DNA of 64,000 bases from Vogesella urethralis (GTDB taxonomy: Bacteria; Pseudomonadota; Gammaproteobacteria; Burkholderiales; Chromobacteriaceae), in contig NZ_VMDW02000099.1 of NCBI RefSeq assembly GCF_007644045.2, forward strand, positions 62,001 to 126,000, in the 5' to 3' direction. Every line of letters starts with the position of its first letter. Within the stretch, counting starts at the first letter, position 1. Shown piece by piece: positions 42,203-51,959 of this stretch. The translations under genes were made by a program, and so were the position numbers. Below the pieces are notes generated by a model. The model was not told the origin of the DNA. It saw only the letters and a list, made by a program, of their open reading frames with translations, and made no database searches.

Positions 42203-45200
42203 TCAGTAGTCGCGGTCGGGTACCAGCACGGTGCGGTTGCCGTTGCTTTCCATGGCCGACACGATGCCGGCGGCTTCCATGTCCTCGATCAGCCGCGCGG
42301 CGCGGTTGTAGCCGATGCGCAGCTGGCGCTGCACCGACGAAATGGACGCCTTGCGCGTTTTCAGCACGATGGCCACCGCCTCGTCGTACAGCGGGTCGGC
42401 CTCGCTGCCGGCGGCCGCGCGGCCCTTGGCGTCGGCCTGGTCGTCGTCGGCCACCGATTCGCCGGTGAGCAGGCCTTCCACGTAGTCCGGCTCGCCCCAC
42501 TGCTTCAGGTCTTCCACGATGGCGTGCACTTCCTCGTCGGTCACGAACGCGCCGTGCACGCGCTGCGGGTAGCCGGTGCCCGGCGGCAGGAACAGCATGT
42601 CGCCCTGCCCCAGCAGGCTTTCGGCGCCCATCTGGTCGAGGATGGTGCGGCTGTCGATCTTGCTCGATACCTGGAACGCGATGCGGGTGGGGATGTTGGC
42701 CTTGATCAGGCCGGTAATCACGTCCACCGACGGCCGCTGCGTGGCCAGGATCAAATGGATGCCGGCGGCGCGGGCCTTCTGCGCCAGGCGGGCGATCAGC
42801 TCCTCGATCTTCTTGCCGGCCACCATCATCAGGTCGGCAAACTCGTCTACCACTACCACGATGAACGGCAGCGTGGACAGCGGCTCCGGCGTTTCCGGCG
42901 TCAGGCTGAACGGGTTGACCAAACGTTGGCCGCGCGCCTCGGCGGCGCGGACCTTGTCTTTGTAACCGGCCAGATTGCGCACGCCCAGGTGGCTCATCAG
43001 GCGGTAGCGTTTTTCCATCTCGCCCACACACCAGTTCAGCGCGTTGGCGGCCAGCTTCATGTCGGTCACCACCGGCGCCAGCAGGTGCGGGATGTCGTTG
43101 TACACCGACAGCTCCAGCATCTTGGGGTCGATCATGATGAAGCGCACTTCGTCCGGCGTGGCCTTGTACAGCATGGACAGGATCATCGCGTTGACGCCCA
43201 CCGACTTGCCGGAGCCGGTAGTACCGGCCACCAGCAGGTGCGGGGCCTTGGCCAGATCGGTCACCACCGGCGCGCCGGTGATGTCGTGGCCCAGCGCCAG
43301 CGTCAGCTTGGACGCCGACTGCTGGAACACGTCGGCACCGAAGATTTCCGACAGCCGGATCATCTGCCGCTGCGGGTTGGGCAGCTCCAGCCCCATGCAG
43401 GTCTTGCCGGGGATGGTTTCCACCACGCGGATGGACGCCAGGCCCAGCGCCCGCGACAGGTCCTTGGCCAGGTTCACCACCTGGCTGCCGCGCACGCCGA
43501 CGGCGGGTTCCACTTCGTAACGGGTAATCACCGGACCGGCGTAGGCGTCCACCACCGCCACTTTCACCTTGAACTCGGCGCATTTTTCTTCGATCAGAAT
43601 GCCGCGCTCGATCAGGTAGTCCTCGCTCTGCACCGCCTTGTGCACTTCGGGCGGGCGCAGCAGGTCCAGCGACGGCAGGCAGGCGTCGCCGTACACCACC
43701 GGGATGTGCGGGCGCGCCGGCGTGGCCAGCGCCTGGCTGGCTTGCGGCTCGGCGGCGCTGCTGGCCCACGGGGCGGCAGCAGCAGCTGGTGTCGCGGTGG
43801 CCGCTGCGGCGGGTTCGTCGATCAGCTGCCACACCAGGCCGGGATTGGCTGCCGCCGGGGCCGCTGTGGGGGACGGCGGCGGCGCGCTGTCGGGTTCGTC
43901 GTCCAGCAGGTGCCAGACGATGTCGCCGCGCTGGATGCCGTGTTCAACGGCCGCGGACGGCACAGCGGTACCGCTGGTAGCGGCGGGGGTGGCGGCTGCG
44001 GCAGCCGGCGCGGCGGGCGGGTTGGCCGCAACCGTTGCCGTGGTGTCCGCGGTGTGGTCACGCGCAGGGGTGACCGGCTGCTCGGGCGTGGCTACTGTCT
44101 GGCGCAGGGTCACGCCCTGCCATACCGGCGCGGCAGCAGGCACCGCCACCGGCTGGCGTAGTTGCTGCCAGCGCGGCGAGGCGGCCAGGCCATGCGGAGC
44201 AGCCGGGGCCGGCGCCGGGCTGGTGACCGCAGCCGGGGCCGCGTCGGGTTGCGGCTGGGCGGTAGGCGCCGCCGGTTCGGTAGCGTGCAGTTCGGTGCTG
44301 TGCGGTTCCGGCGCGGCGTCCAGCGTGAAATCGTCGTCCAGCACGAAGTCGTCGGTGGCGGGCGCGTGGTGCTCGGGCCAGGCGGCGGCCAACGTGTCGT
44401 CGGCGTCGGCGGGGGCCGGCGTGGCCGGCTGCGCAGCGGCAGCCGGTGTCAGCAGCGCCGGTGGCGCACCGGCGGCACGGGCTTCGGCGGCGTGGCTGGC
44501 GCCGCGCCAGTCGGCCTGGATGTCGGCGGGCGGGCGCGGGGTAGCGGGCGGCTGTGCCGGGTGGCTGTCGGCGGCGGGCGCAGCCTGGCGTTGGGCCAGC
44601 GCGTCGGCTTTGGCCTGGGCAAAGCTGGATTGCGGGCCAAACAGGGCGGCGGCGGCGCGTTCGCGCTCTTGCTGTGCCAGCGGCGACGGCGGTGGCGGCG
44701 TCGGGTGGCTGGCCTTTTTCATCACCGGCGTCGGCTGCAGGATGACCGGCGGCAACGGCGGCGGCGGCGGTGCCTGGCGGCCGCTGTGCAGCTGCTGCAC
44801 GCTGGCGCGTACTTCACGCGGGTCGATCAGCGGCAGGTCGCGTACTTGCGGTGCCGGCTTGCCGTCGTAGGCGGCGATCTTTTCGCGACGGGTCAGGTCT
44901 CGGCGCAGGTTGCGCTGCACGTCGTCCAGGCCGATGACCGGCAGCTTGGGCGTGCTGCCCTTGTGGCTGGCGGGCGCAGGCTTGGGCTGGCGCTGGTAGC
45001 GTGGCAGCTCGCGCGGCAGCTTGTCGATGATCTCGGCGCGGGCGGCGGGTTTGGGCTCGGCTGCGCGCGGTGCGGGCGGGGCGGGCGGCTTGGCCGGGTT
45101 GGCCGCCGCCGGCGGCACCGCAGGGGGCGCCTCGGCCGGGGCACCCAGCGTGCGGCGCGGCGGACGCGGCGTGATGGCCACGGGGGCGGGTTCGGGCTGG

Positions 45201-45292
45201 TCGGGGGCGGCCGTCTGGCCGTCATCGTGCTCGGGCGCGTCTTCGTGCAGCACGTGCTTGAGCTTGGTCAGCAGTTTGGAAAACTTCTCCAT
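42203..45292 (-). CDS. ftsK: FtsK/SpoIIIE DNA translocase lacking the membrane domain
   Basis: A 1029-residue DNA pump. The C-terminal half is a normal FtsK motor: alpha/beta RecA-like domains from about residue 545, Walker A GTTGSGKS near 690, Walker [12 protein letters not shown], and a winged-helix gamma domain at the end ([20 protein letters not shown]) that reads KOPS. The N-terminal half is a very long proline/alanine-rich linker with no hydrophobic helices, so the usual four-helix septal anchor is absent. The ATG at 45292 is the only sensible start, since frames further up overlap the zinc-ribbon gene. It should align chromosome ends with XerCD. A second, membrane-bound FtsK may exist elsewhere. 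Confidence 0.93.
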   Translation of the reverse strand: MEKFSKLLTKLKHVLHEDAPEHDDGQTAAPDQPEPAPVAITPRPPRRTLGAPAEAPPAVPPAAANPAKPPAPPAPRAAEPKPAARAEIIDKLPRELPRYQRQPKPAPASHKGSTPKLPVIGLDDVQRNLRRDLTRREKIAAYDGKPAPQVRDLPLIDPREVRASVQQLHSGRQAPPPPPLPPVILQPTPVMKKASHPTPPPPSPLAQQERERAAAALFGPQSSFAQAKADALAQRQAAPAADSHPAQPPATPRPPADIQADWRGASHAAEARAAGAPPALLTPAAAAQPATPAPADADDTLAAAWPEHHAPATDDFVLDDDFTLDAAPEPHSTELHATEPAAPTAQPQPDAAPAAVTSPAPAPAAPHGLAASPRWQQLRQPVAVPAAAPVWQGVTLRQTVATPEQPVTPARDHTADTTATVAANPPAAPAAAAATPAATSGTAVPSAAVEHGIQRGDIVWHLLDDEPDSAPPPSPTAAPAAANPGLVWQLIDEPAAAATATPAAAAAPWASSAAEPQASQALATPARPHIPVVYGDACLPSLDLLRPPEVHKAVQSEDYLIERGILIEEKCAEFKVKVAVVDAYAGPVITRYEVEPAVGVRGSQVVNLAKDLSRALGLASIRVVETIPGKTCMGLELPNPQRQMIRLSEIFGADVFQQSASKLTLALGHDITGAPVVTDLAKAPHLLVAGTTGSGKSVGVNAMILSMLYKATPDEVRFIMIDPKMLELSVYNDIPHLLAPVVTDMKLAANALNWCVGEMEKRYRLMSHLGVRNLAGYKDKVRAAEARGQRLVNPFSLTPETPEPLSTLPFIVVVVDEFADLMMVAGKKIEELIARLAQKARAAGIHLILATQRPSVDVITGLIKANIPTRIAFQVSSKIDSRTILDQMGAESLLGQGDMLFLPPGTGYPQRVHGAFVTDEEVHAIVEDLKQWGEPDYVEGLLTGESVADDDQADAKGRAAAGSEADPLYDEAVAIVLKTRKASISSVQRQLRIGYNRAARLIEDMEAAGIVSAMESNGNRTVLVPDRDY

Positions 45293-45309
45293 GGCATCAC
45301 TCTTCCGCG

Positions 45310-45495
45310 TTAGCGGGTCTTGTTCCAGCCGGCGATGGCGTCTTTCTTGTTGTCGGCTTGCGGGCCGATGGCGCTGCAGGTGCCTTGCCCGGCGTAGCGG
45401 GTGCACTGCACCCAGAAGCGGCGCGAGCCGGCTTTGACCACTTCGGCCGGGGCGCCGCATTTGTTGCAGGGTTTCAGGCTGGTGCTATCGCTCAT
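45310..45495 (-). CDS. Lar-like zinc-ribbon small protein
   Basis: A 61-residue protein with a CxxC...CxxxxxxGxC ribbon ([28 protein letters not shown]) and a C-terminal [11 protein letters not shown], the pattern of the Lar restriction-alleviation family of small zinc ribbons. The role here is unknown. It lies 17 bp before ftsK on the same strand and may share its transcript. Confidence 0.75.
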   Translation of the reverse strand: MSDSTSLKPCNKCGAPAEVVKAGSRRFWVQCTRYAGQGTCSAIGPQADNKKDAIAGWNKTR

Positions 45496-45585
45496 CTCGG
45501 TATTCCGCGCAGTTAATCCACGGATGATACCGCAATTGGCAGCCCCCGGCGCCGCGCTGTCGGGCGCCTGCGCTGCCCGGCTGGC

Positions 45586-46692
45586 TCAGTCCAGGAAGAA
45601 TTCCACCGGCAGGGTGACGGTGACGCTGTCGGGGCGGTCGGCTGGCAGGCGCGGCAGCGGCGCGGCGCGCTGTACGGTGTCGAGTGCGGCCTGGTCCAGG
45701 CTGGTGTGGCCGCTGCTGTCCAATAGCTGCAGCGCCAGGATCTGGCCGTCGCGGCCAACCTTCAGTTGCAGGTAAACGACGCCTTCGTGGCCCTGGGCGC
45801 GGGCGCCGGCCGGGTAGCGGCGAAAGCGTTCCAGCCGCGCCAGCACCTGGGCTTCCCAGCTGCGGCTATTGCCACCGCCGGCCTGGCCGGGCGGCAGCGA
45901 CGGGCTGGGCGGCGCTGCCGCCACGCTGTCGTGACGGGCGGCGGGGGCGGGGGTGGCCTGTGGCGCGGCGCTGGCCGTGGCATCGGCGGTTGCGGGTGCC
46001 GGCTTGGCTACGCTGGTAATGGCTTGCTGGCGGGCGGTGGGCTGCGTGGTGTGCAGCAGTGGCGTGGCCTTGGCCTGACGGATGGGGGCCGGCTGTCGGC
46101 GGCTGTCGGGGCGTGCTGCGGTGGCGGTGTGCGTGGCCAGCGGCTGCGGCACGCTGGTCAGCGTCATCACCGTGGCCGGGTTGGCCGCCAGCGTCAGTGT
46201 GGGCGGCGCGGGCGGGTGCCACAGCAGGCTGGCGATGACGGCCAGATGCGCCAGCACGCTGAGTGCGGCGGCCACACGGCTGGCTGGCCAGCGCGGTTGC
46301 CAGCGCGTGTCGCCGGGGCGTGACGGCTGGCAAAGCAGCCAGCCGGCGACGGCCAATTCCAGCACGGCAGCGGCCAGCAACCAGCCCAGGCCGGGCTGGC
46401 GGCTGGCCAGCACCACGAAGCCCAGTGCCATGCCGCTGCAGGCCAGCACCTTGCCGCGTACCGGCACCACGCCGTGTTGCTGCCAGCGCTGCAACGGCGG
46501 CCCCAGCTGCGGGTGCGCCAGCAGGCGGGCGGCCCATTGCGGCGAGCTGCGGCCAAAGCAGGCCAGCGCCAGCAACAGGAACACGGTGGTGGGCATTAGC
46601 GGCAGCACGGCGCCCAGTACGCCCAGCGCCAGCATCAGGCAGCCGGCGGCCTGCCATGCCCAGCGTGCCGGCGCAGCGGGGCTTACGCGCAT
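45586..46692 (-). CDS. DUF454-TonB fusion protein
   Basis: A 368-residue inner-membrane protein in two parts. Residues about 8-120 match DUF454/YbaN (GVLGAVLPLMPTTVFLLLAL, CFGRSSPQWAARLLAHPQLG). A further membrane helix near 138-160, a proline/alanine-rich periplasmic stretch, and a C-terminal TonB domain (RLERFRRYPAGARAQGHEGV, DSVTVTLPVEFFLD, about 280-368) follow. It should energise the haem receptor with ExbB/ExbD encoded elsewhere. Its start overlaps the haem oxygenase stop by 10 bp, tying it to haem uptake. The DUF454 part may have been joined because ybaN-like genes often sit next to haem genes. Confidence 0.88.
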   Translation of the reverse strand: MRVSPAAPARWAWQAAGCLMLALGVLGAVLPLMPTTVFLLLALACFGRSSPQWAARLLAHPQLGPPLQRWQQHGVVPVRGKVLACSGMALGFVVLASRQPGLGWLLAAAVLELAVAGWLLCQPSRPGDTRWQPRWPASRVAAALSVLAHLAVIASLLWHPPAPPTLTLAANPATVMTLTSVPQPLATHTATAARPDSRRQPAPIRQAKATPLLHTTQPTARQQAITSVAKPAPATADATASAAPQATPAPAARHDSVAAAPPSPSLPPGQAGGGNSRSWEAQVLARLERFRRYPAGARAQGHEGVVYLQLKVGRDGQILALQLLDSSGHTSLDQAALDTVQRAAPLPRLPADRPDSVTVTLPVEFFLD

Positions 46693-47276
46693 CCGTACAC
46701 CTGGTCCAGATGCTGGTTCATCAGCGTGAACGCGGCCTTGGCGCCGGCGCTGACGCGGGCTTCGGCGTCCGGGTCCAGCGTCAGCGCGTCCAGCGCGCGG
46801 GTGAAGTCGCGCCAGTGGCGGGCGCGGCCGTCGGGGTGGCCGCCCAGGTGGCGGGCGCCTTTTTCTTCGTTCAGGCCCAGCGCTTGTGCCATTTTCAGCA
46901 GGATGGCGGCGCCCAGCTTGCTGCCTTCCACCACGTACAGCCAGCCCATGGCGGTGGCCACGTCCAGCTGGCTGTCGATGGGGGCGCTGCTGGCCGGCGC
47001 CGGCAGCGGGCAGCCCAGGTCGTCCAGGTCGGCGGCGATCAGGTGCTGGCGGCGGCGTTCGGCCAGGTCGGCAAACAGCGCGGCCAGGCCCGGGTTGTCG
47101 TACAGTGCGTCGGCGTCACGCAGGAACAGGTACTGCGCCTGCAGGAAGCGGCGGTAGTGGGCGTGGCTGCTGAACGGGCGGTAGGCCATGATGCGCTGGT
47201 CCAGCGCGTCGTGGGTGGCGTGGGTGGCGGCTTTCAGGCGTTGGGTGCGGCTGAGCGGGGTGTCGGTAACGTGCAT
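46683..47276 (-). CDS. Haem oxygenase, biliverdin-producing (HemO/PigA type)
   Basis: A 197-residue cytosolic enzyme that opens imported haem to biliverdin, CO and iron. The proximal haem ligand is the histidine in ATHATHDALDQRIM (near residue 20). The distal helix with the glycine-rich kink is GWLYVVEGSKLGAAIL near 107. The ATG at 47276 is chosen over a GTG 11 codons upstream because the upstream part coincides with an over-represented intergenic word. It lies between the receptor and DUF454-TonB genes in the haem operon. Confidence 0.92.
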   Translation of the reverse strand: MHVTDTPLSRTQRLKAATHATHDALDQRIMAYRPFSSHAHYRRFLQAQYLFLRDADALYDNPGLAALFADLAERRRQHLIAADLDDLGCPLPAPASSAPIDSQLDVATAMGWLYVVEGSKLGAAILLKMAQALGLNEEKGARHLGGHPDGRARHWRDFTRALDALTLDPDAEARVSAGAKAAFTLMNQHLDQVYGCA

Positions 47277-47336
47277 GTCTGGCTTTCTGTTGATCAGGGT
47301 TGGCCGCACGTGGCGGCCTGGGGTAACGATGGCTGG

Positions 47337-50306
47337 CTAGAAACGCGCGCTGAAGGCGGCGCGGTAGGTGCGACCCGGCGCCGGCATCAGGCTGAGGGTG
47401 AGCGGGTCGAGGTAAAAGCGGTTGGTGAGGTTGTCTACTGCCAGCTCCAGCTTGGCGTGGCGCGTCAGCTGGTAGCTGGCAAACAGGTCCACCACGGTGA
47501 ACGGCCGGGTCAGCACCTGGTTGGCGGTGCCGTTGTAGCTTTCCCAGTCGCGGCCGCTGGCGGCTTGCTCGGCGGTGGGGCCGCTGGTGTACAGCACGCG
47601 GGTGCCGGCGCTGAGGGTGTCGTTCAGCCAGCGTCCGCCCAGCGTCAGGTTGGCGCTGAGGCGCGGCGGCACGTGGTTGCGTACGTAGGCGGTGGAAAAA
47701 CCGGTGGGCGAGCAGTTGCCCAGTGCCGTGTACGGGTAGACGGTGTGGAAGGTGCCGCTGTCCTCGTCGTAGACGTCGTAATGCATGGCGCGGAAGTAGT
47801 CGGCGGTCTGGCGGTCGCAGATTTCCACCTGGCGGTGGTAGGTGGCCGACAGTTCGCCGAAGAACGCGCCGTTGTCGTAGCCGGTTTGCAGCTCCAGGCC
47901 CTTGATCTGGTAGCGGTCCATATTGGCGATGGTGAAGTTCTGCATGCCGGGCAAGCCCTTGAACGGGCGGCGCGTCAGGTAGCCGTCGCTGCGGTTGTCG
48001 AAGTAGGCCAGGCGCGCGCGCAGCTTGTCGCCGGGTGTGAGCCAGTCGTCGCGCAGCAGGCTGACGCCGACTTCACGGTTCTTGCTGCGTTCTGGCGCCA
48101 GCGGGTTGAGGTAGGGTGCGGACGAGCCGAGGGTGGACTCCATCAGACTGGGCATGCGCAGCCCTTCGCTGTAACGGGCGTAGGCGCTGACGCCGCCGCC
48201 CAGTTGCAGGGTGACGCCGGCCAGCGGCGCGAAGCCGCTGTCCTGGCGGCGGAACGGCGGCGCGTATTCGTAACGGGTGGACAGGATGTCGCTGTACTCG
48301 TTGTATTCGTTCACTTCGGTACGGCTGGCTTGCGCCGGCTGGAAGGCGGCCGGTTGCGCGCCCCACAGGTACAGCGAGGTTTGCGCTTGCTGTCGCGGGT
48401 CGGTGGCGGCGCTGTATTCGCCGTTGGCGTCCGGCAGCCATTTCAGGTAACCGACGTACTTTTCGTTATCGCCTTCGCCCTGGTACACGTCGATGCTGCG
48501 GTAGCGCTGCTCGGTGTGGTGGGCAGTGGCCTGCACGTTGTGGTCACGGCTGGCAAAGCGGGTGTAGCGGCCGCCCAGCTCCAGGCTCAGCCAGTCGTTG
48601 GCTGCCCAGTCCAGCTTGAAGAAGGCGCTGTGTTCGTCGCGCTGGCCGCTGCGCACGGTGCGGTTGTGGTTGATGTCGTCCAGGTCCACCACCATGCCCT
48701 TGCCGGGGCCAGTGCGCTCGCGTTGCAGCGACACGCCGTAGTCCAGCTTGAAGGCGCCGGCGGCGGTGCGCAGCAGGCTGCTGTTGCTGATGTCGGCACC
48801 GCTGCGGGTGGCGGCGGTCTTGACGCGGTAGCGGGCGTCCAGCCAGGCGGGGTCGGTTTCGTCCCAGCCCGGTTGCGGCTTGCCTTGCTGCGGGTTGCGG
48901 AACACGTCGCCATTCATGGCATCGCCTTGCATGTCGGTATGCCACACATTGGCTTTCAGCCGGATCAGCGGCTGCGCGGCCGGTGCCCACTGGTAGCGGG
49001 CGCTGTAGCTGTCCAACAGCACGTGGCTGCCCGGCCATTGCATGATGTAACCGCTGTCGTTGCGCAGGATCTGCGACGGCATGATCTCGCCGTAGTGGCT
49101 GTCGTAACGGCGCCAGGCCAGCTCCAGCGCGCTGTCGTCGTCGGGGCGCAGCGTGCCTTTCAGCAGCAGCGAGTCGCTGCGGTTGGCGGTATTGGTCACC
49201 TCCTCGCCCGGCCGGTACACGGTGGTCACGCCGGCTTCTACCACCGGGTTGGTGCCGCCGAAGTTCATCCAGTTGTTGTACACGCGCAGCTTGTTGTAGC
49301 CGTGCTTGCCGGCAAAGTAGTTGCCTTGCTCGCGGTGGGCGTAGGCGGCCACCAGCTCGTAGTGGTCCTGGCGGGTAGCCAGCGCCACGCTGCCAGCGCC
49401 GGCGCGGCCATCCAGCCCCGGCGCCTGCTGGCGCGGCGGGGTCTTGATGCTGGCCTGTGGCGTGGCGGTGTTGCTTTGCAGGCTGCCGCGCAGGCGCACG
49501 CCGACGCGCTCGCCGGGCAGCAGCACGTCGGCCGCTTTCAGGGTATCCATCTGCACCAGGCCGCCGACGGCCCCGGCACCCTGGGCCGACAGGCTGGGGC
49601 CTTTTTCGATGGTGACGCGGCTGATCAGGTCCGGGTCCAGGTAGCTGCGGTCGGCGGCGCCGGCGTAGCCGCGGTACACGCTGATGGCCTGCTGGCTGCC
49701 ATCGATCACCACCGGCACCCTGCCCTGCCCCTGCATGCCGCGTACGTTGACATCGACCGCGCCGCTGTTGCGGCCGTCGCCCACCTGTACGCCGGGGGTG
49801 CCCTTGAACATGTCTGCCACCGAGGTACCGCGGAAGCGCTCGATCTGTTGCTGGTCGATCACCGCGCGCGAGCCGGCCTTGACGTAGGGCTGGTCGGCCA
49901 GCGCGATGCCGTCGTCGTGCAGCAGGCCGGCCGCGCGGCTGCCACCGTTGACCTGCAGGGTGGACAAGGCGGTGGCGGCGCTGGATGCCGCCGCTTTCAG
50001 CGTGATGGTGCCGTCGCGCAGTTCGGCTTGCAGGCCGCTGCCGGCCAGCAGCCGGCGCAGCGCGTCGCGCGGGGTGAGCTGGCCGCTGATGGCGGGGGCC
50101 TGGCGCTGTTGCAGCAGGCTGGCGTCGGCCAGCAATACCAGGCCGGCCTGGCGCGCCAGCTCGTTCAGGGCGCTGCCCAGTGGCTGGGCCGCGATGTGGA
50201 AGGCTACCGGCAGGTTGGCCGGTGCGGCCAGCAGCAGCGGCGGCGTGAGCGCCAGGCTGAGCGCCAGCACCAGCGGGCGAAGCGGAACGACGGAAGGACG
50301 TGGCAT
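47337..50306 (-). CDS. TonB-dependent haem/haemoprotein receptor with STN domain (HasR-like)
   Basis: A 989-residue outer-membrane receptor. A signal peptide (to about 28) and an STN domain at about 33-105 are followed by a plug (FRGTSVADMFKGTPGVQVGD, VRGMQGQGRVPVVIDGSQQ, TIEKGPSLSAQGAGAVGGLV) and a large barrel ending NRFYLDPLTLSLMPAPGR...SARF. Length and plug motifs match the haem/haemophore receptors of the HasR group. The ECF sigma factor and FecR upstream and haem oxygenase downstream confirm haem as the cargo. No hasA-like haemophore gene is visible. Confidence 0.93.
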   Translation of the reverse strand: MPRPSVVPLRPLVLALSLALTPPLLLAAPANLPVAFHIAAQPLGSALNELARQAGLVLLADASLLQQRQAPAISGQLTPRDALRRLLAGSGLQAELRDGTITLKAAASSAATALSTLQVNGGSRAAGLLHDDGIALADQPYVKAGSRAVIDQQQIERFRGTSVADMFKGTPGVQVGDGRNSGAVDVNVRGMQGQGRVPVVIDGSQQAISVYRGYAGAADRSYLDPDLISRVTIEKGPSLSAQGAGAVGGLVQMDTLKAADVLLPGERVGVRLRGSLQSNTATPQASIKTPPRQQAPGLDGRAGAGSVALATRQDHYELVAAYAHREQGNYFAGKHGYNKLRVYNNWMNFGGTNPVVEAGVTTVYRPGEEVTNTANRSDSLLLKGTLRPDDDSALELAWRRYDSHYGEIMPSQILRNDSGYIMQWPGSHVLLDSYSARYQWAPAAQPLIRLKANVWHTDMQGDAMNGDVFRNPQQGKPQPGWDETDPAWLDARYRVKTAATRSGADISNSSLLRTAAGAFKLDYGVSLQRERTGPGKGMVVDLDDINHNRTVRSGQRDEHSAFFKLDWAANDWLSLELGGRYTRFASRDHNVQATAHHTEQRYRSIDVYQGEGDNEKYVGYLKWLPDANGEYSAATDPRQQAQTSLYLWGAQPAAFQPAQASRTEVNEYNEYSDILSTRYEYAPPFRRQDSGFAPLAGVTLQLGGGVSAYARYSEGLRMPSLMESTLGSSAPYLNPLAPERSKNREVGVSLLRDDWLTPGDKLRARLAYFDNRSDGYLTRRPFKGLPGMQNFTIANMDRYQIKGLELQTGYDNGAFFGELSATYHRQVEICDRQTADYFRAMHYDVYDEDSGTFHTVYPYTALGNCSPTGFSTAYVRNHVPPRLSANLTLGGRWLNDTLSAGTRVLYTSGPTAEQAASGRDWESYNGTANQVLTRPFTVVDLFASYQLTRHAKLELAVDNLTNRFYLDPLTLSLMPAPGRTYRAAFSARF

Positions 50307-50329
50307 GTCAGGTATGTTTCAGTTTTGTA

Positions 50330-50347
50330 TGAAAATCATTCTCAATT
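50330..50347. promoter_or_regulatory. Fur box upstream of the haem receptor
   Basis: ATGAAAATCATTCTCAAT, read on the other strand as TTGAGAATGATTTTCAT, matches Fur half sites well. It lies 24 nt before the receptor start codon. Confidence 0.7.
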
Positions 50348-50420
50348 GTGAAAACGATGCAAACCGGCAAAACCTGACATCGACAATCAAAAAATTTTTC
50401 TGGCGGGCCGCGCCGGGCGC

Positions 50421-51422
50421 CTAGCGCGGGCTGATGCGCCAGCCACGGCCTTGCGCGGTGACCTGCAACGGCAGCACCGCCGGTAACGCCGCGGCGAACT
50501 GCGCGGGTGCGGTGGCCGGGAAGCTGCCGGTGAGGCGCAGCCTGCCGCTGGCGGGGTGCTGCAGCGTCAAGCCGCTGTCGCCGTAGCGGTTGAATTCGGC
50601 AATGACGTCGGCCAGCGGCACGTTATCGAACACCAGACGGCCAGCGCGCCACGGCGCCACCGCTTCGGCTTGCATGCGCACCGGTGGCTGTAGCTGCTGG
50701 CCGTTGCCGGCAATCTGCTGCCCGGCCTGCAGGATGGCTTGCTGCAGCGGCGTGTTGTCGGCGGCGGCCTGGGCCGCGTCGCGGTATTGCTGCACCCGCA
50801 CCCTGCCCTCGGCCACCGCCACCTGGTAGCTGCGGCCAACCTGGCGCACGCTGAAGCGGGTGCCCAGCACGGTGACGCGGTTGCTGCCGGCCAGCACGTG
50901 GAACGGGCGTTGCCGGTCGTGCGCGACGCTGAACAAGGCCTGGCCTTGCAGCAGCGTGGTGTCGCGGTGCTGGCGGTACAGGCTGACCTGCAGGCGGCTG
51001 GCGCTGTCCAGCAGCACCTGGCTGCCATCCGGCAGCGTGACGTTGCGCTGTTCGCCGCGGGCGGTGGCGAAGGTTTGCTGGTACAGCGGCTGCTGTTGCT
51101 GCCACTGTTGCCAGGCCAGGGTACCGCCGATGACGGCGCACAGACAGGCGGCCGCCGCCAGCGGCGCTGGCGTGTGGGCGCTGACCGGCTGCAGCAAGGG
51201 TGGCAGGCCGGCGCGCAAGACGTCGCGCTGCGCGGGGCTGGCGCGGGTGAGCAGGGTGTCGGCGGCCTGCAGGCTGGCCAGCGCCCGGCCGTGGGCGGGG
51301 TTGGCCGCCAGCCAGGCTTGCAACTGGGCGTGCTGTGCCGGGCTAAGGCCTTGCTGCTGGCGCAGCAGCCAGCTGGCGGCCTGGGTATCGATAGCCTGTT
51401 CGGGAGCGGAATGGGCGGTCAT
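50421..51422 (-). CDS. FecR-type anti-sigma / signal-transducing protein (haem locus)
   Basis: A 333-residue inner-membrane regulator. The N-terminal sigma-binding region (AASWLLRQQQGLSPAQHAQL) is followed by a membrane segment near residues 88-105 and a periplasmic FecR domain (NVTLPDGSQVLLDSASRLQV, VTVLGTRFSVRQVG) and STN-like end. Its ATG overlaps the sigma gene stop by 4 nt. It couples haem binding at the receptor to the sigma factor. Confidence 0.92.
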   Translation of the reverse strand: MTAHSAPEQAIDTQAASWLLRQQQGLSPAQHAQLQAWLAANPAHGRALASLQAADTLLTRASPAQRDVLRAGLPPLLQPVSAHTPAPLAAAACLCAVIGGTLAWQQWQQQQPLYQQTFATARGEQRNVTLPDGSQVLLDSASRLQVSLYRQHRDTTLLQGQALFSVAHDRQRPFHVLAGSNRVTVLGTRFSVRQVGRSYQVAVAEGRVRVQQYRDAAQAAADNTPLQQAILQAGQQIAGNGQQLQPPVRMQAEAVAPWRAGRLVFDNVPLADVIAEFNRYGDSGLTLQHPASGRLRLTGSFPATAPAQFAAALPAVLPLQVTAQGRGWRISPR

Positions 51423-51907
51423 CGGGCGTCCTGGTCGGTCATGGCCTGTTTGCAGGCCAGCATGCCGTTGATGATGTGCTTTTCCACCATATTGACGGAA
51501 ATGCCCATTTTTTCGGCGATGGCGGCGCTGGAAAGGCCGTCGAACTTGTACAGCACGAAGGCTTGCCGGCAGCGCGGGGGTAGCTGGCTGACGGCGTGCA
51601 GCAGGCGGTCCAGTTGCTGCTGGGCGGCGACGGTGCGTTCCGGTTCGCAGCCGGGGGCCGCGGCGTGGCTGTCTTCGTCCAGCTCGGTCTGCTCCGGCTG
51701 GCGCGCCTGCTGGCGGTACTGGTCCACCAGCAGGTTGCGCGCGGTGGCGTACAGCAGCGCACGCGGCTGCGCCGGCAGCGTGCTGCCGTGGCTGGCCAGT
51801 ACCCTGGCGTAGCTTTCCTGCACCACGTCCTGGGCGCGTTCACGGCAGCCGGTACGGCCTGCGATGAAGTTCAGAAGTTCGTGGTAATAGCGCTCGAACA
51901 CGGCCAC
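51419..51907 (-). CDS. ECF sigma factor, FecI-like (haem locus)
   Basis: A sigma factor of about 160 residues with region 2 (FIAGRTGCRERAQDVVQESY, YATARNLLVDQYRQQ) and region 4 (LPPRCRQAFVLYKFDGLSSA, KMGISVNMVEKHIINGML). The start is a GTG, at 51907 or at 51901, so the first two codons are uncertain. Together with FecR and the STN receptor it forms a cell-surface signalling unit for haem. A convincing Fur box was not found directly upstream. Confidence 0.9.
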   Translation of the reverse strand: MAVFERYYHELLNFIAGRTGCRERAQDVVQESYARVLASHGSTLPAQPRALLYATARNLLVDQYRQQARQPEQTELDEDSHAAAPGCEPERTVAAQQQLDRLLHAVSQLPPRCRQAFVLYKFDGLSSAAIAEKMGISVNMVEKHIINGMLACKQAMTDQDAR

Positions 51908-51959
51908 AACCTGCCTGCAAAAAGGCGGATGGTAGCATTATTGCAAACAGGAATCACTA

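Noticed and set aside
41718-43832. A 704-codon minus-strand open frame overlapping ftsK and the lipoprotein
   Set aside because: It is a second frame of ftsK with arginine-rich low-complexity translation; the FtsK frame has the motor motifs.
45293-45460. N-terminal extension of FtsK to 45460
   Set aside because: The extension overlaps the zinc-ribbon gene, is arginine-rich and supplies no membrane helix. The ATG at 45292 starts a sensible protein.
46263-50351. A 1362-codon open frame on the plus strand
   Set aside because: It is antisense to the haem receptor, haem oxygenase and TonB-fusion genes, all with clear domains. High GC keeps the opposite frame open. Its translation has no family features.
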